57,421 nt of DNA. Source: Paenibacillus luteus. GTDB lineage: Bacteria; Bacillota; Bacilli; Paenibacillales; Paenibacillaceae. The translations under genes were made by a program, and so were the position numbers. Location of the stretch: the NCBI RefSeq assembly GCF_006542765.1, contig NZ_SKCD01000031.1, positions 1-57,421 of the forward strand, in the 5' to 3' direction. This document shows positions 57,408 through 57,421 of this stretch, piece after piece (position 1 is the stretch's first letter; each line of letters starts with the position of its first letter). Under the pieces are notes generated by a model. It saw only the letters and a list, made by a program, of their open reading frames with translations, did no database searches and was not told the DNA's origin.

Positions 57408-57421
57408 GTGAAGTTTACCAC
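57408..57421 (+). CDS. Start of an unidentified reading frame (partial)
   Basis: AGAGGAG (57391-57397) lies ten bases before a GTG that opens the codons for M-K-F-T before the window ends. An inverted pair, CTTTGG...CCAAAG (about 57350-57390), precedes it. The start layout could be that of a transposase gene at an element end, but too little is visible to say. Confidence 0.35.

Overview
The window looks like chromosome from a spore-forming, Paenibacillus-like member of the Bacillota. I infer this from gene content: a bacillithiol deacetylase pair (BshB2 with its DUF1806 partner), a B. subtilis-like Fur with a PerR-type box at its promoter, Zur-type 9-1-9 boxes, strong AAGGAGG ribosome binding sites, frequent TTG and GTG starts, and sugar-ABC lipoproteins paired with YesM/YesN-type two-component systems. 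No rRNA or tRNA gene was seen. Both window edges carry sequence that resembles, without proving, mobile-element ends.

Region 1 (1-5.5 kb): an S41 processing protease whose stop codon lies in IS-like terminal sequence, a Cof-type HAD phosphatase, a small Cys-rich protein and an MHYT-PAS-GGDEF-EAL cyclic-di-GMP protein. Region 2 (5.5-12.7 kb) is a metal-homeostasis island. It holds a FecB/FecCD-type importer, a 157-residue unknown, a CobW/YciC-type GTPase behind a perfect Zur-type box, an AAA+ ATPase behind a second Zur-like box, fur behind a PerR-like box, and the zinc-free paralogue of ribosomal protein L31 behind a promoter with a Fur-like dyad in its spacer. The simplest reading is a zinc- or metallophore-acquisition and zinc-sparing module. 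Region 3 (12.8-22.1 kb) is mixed housekeeping: an atypical SDR, an ABM-fold protein, a class A PBP with a very charged tail, an MFS transporter, a YdbM-like acyl-CoA dehydrogenase, bshB2 and small proteins, including a 53-residue membrane peptide. Region 4 (22.3-26.2 kb) is a complete sulfate/thiosulfate ABC operon (cysT-cysW-cysA-sbp). Region 5 (26.3-31.2 kb) has a YigZ-family protein, pgi, a beta-hydroxyacid dehydrogenase and a DUF420 membrane protein. Between the last two lies a tandem array of 123-bp units rich in hairpins.

Region 6 (31.4-52 kb) is devoted to plant-glycan use. An Lpl-type importer operon (two permeases, lipoprotein, YesM-like kinase, YesN-like regulator, GH43 enzyme) is followed by a second importer operon (lipoprotein, two permeases, LplD-like GH4 enzyme). 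The second operon is divergent from its own two-component system. A GH2 beta-mannosidase is divergent from a LacI-family regulator, with a multi-copy ATAACAAA operator array between them. Region 7 (52-57.4 kb) has ppnP, transketolase, purU, endonuclease IV with a C-terminal extension, and a right edge with a decayed small gene and the first codons of an unidentified reading frame.

Most genes are on the minus strand. The operons are well separated by intrinsic terminators, which often fix operon limits and start codons. The left importer, the sulfate importer and the two sugar importers give four complete ABC uptake systems in 57 kb.
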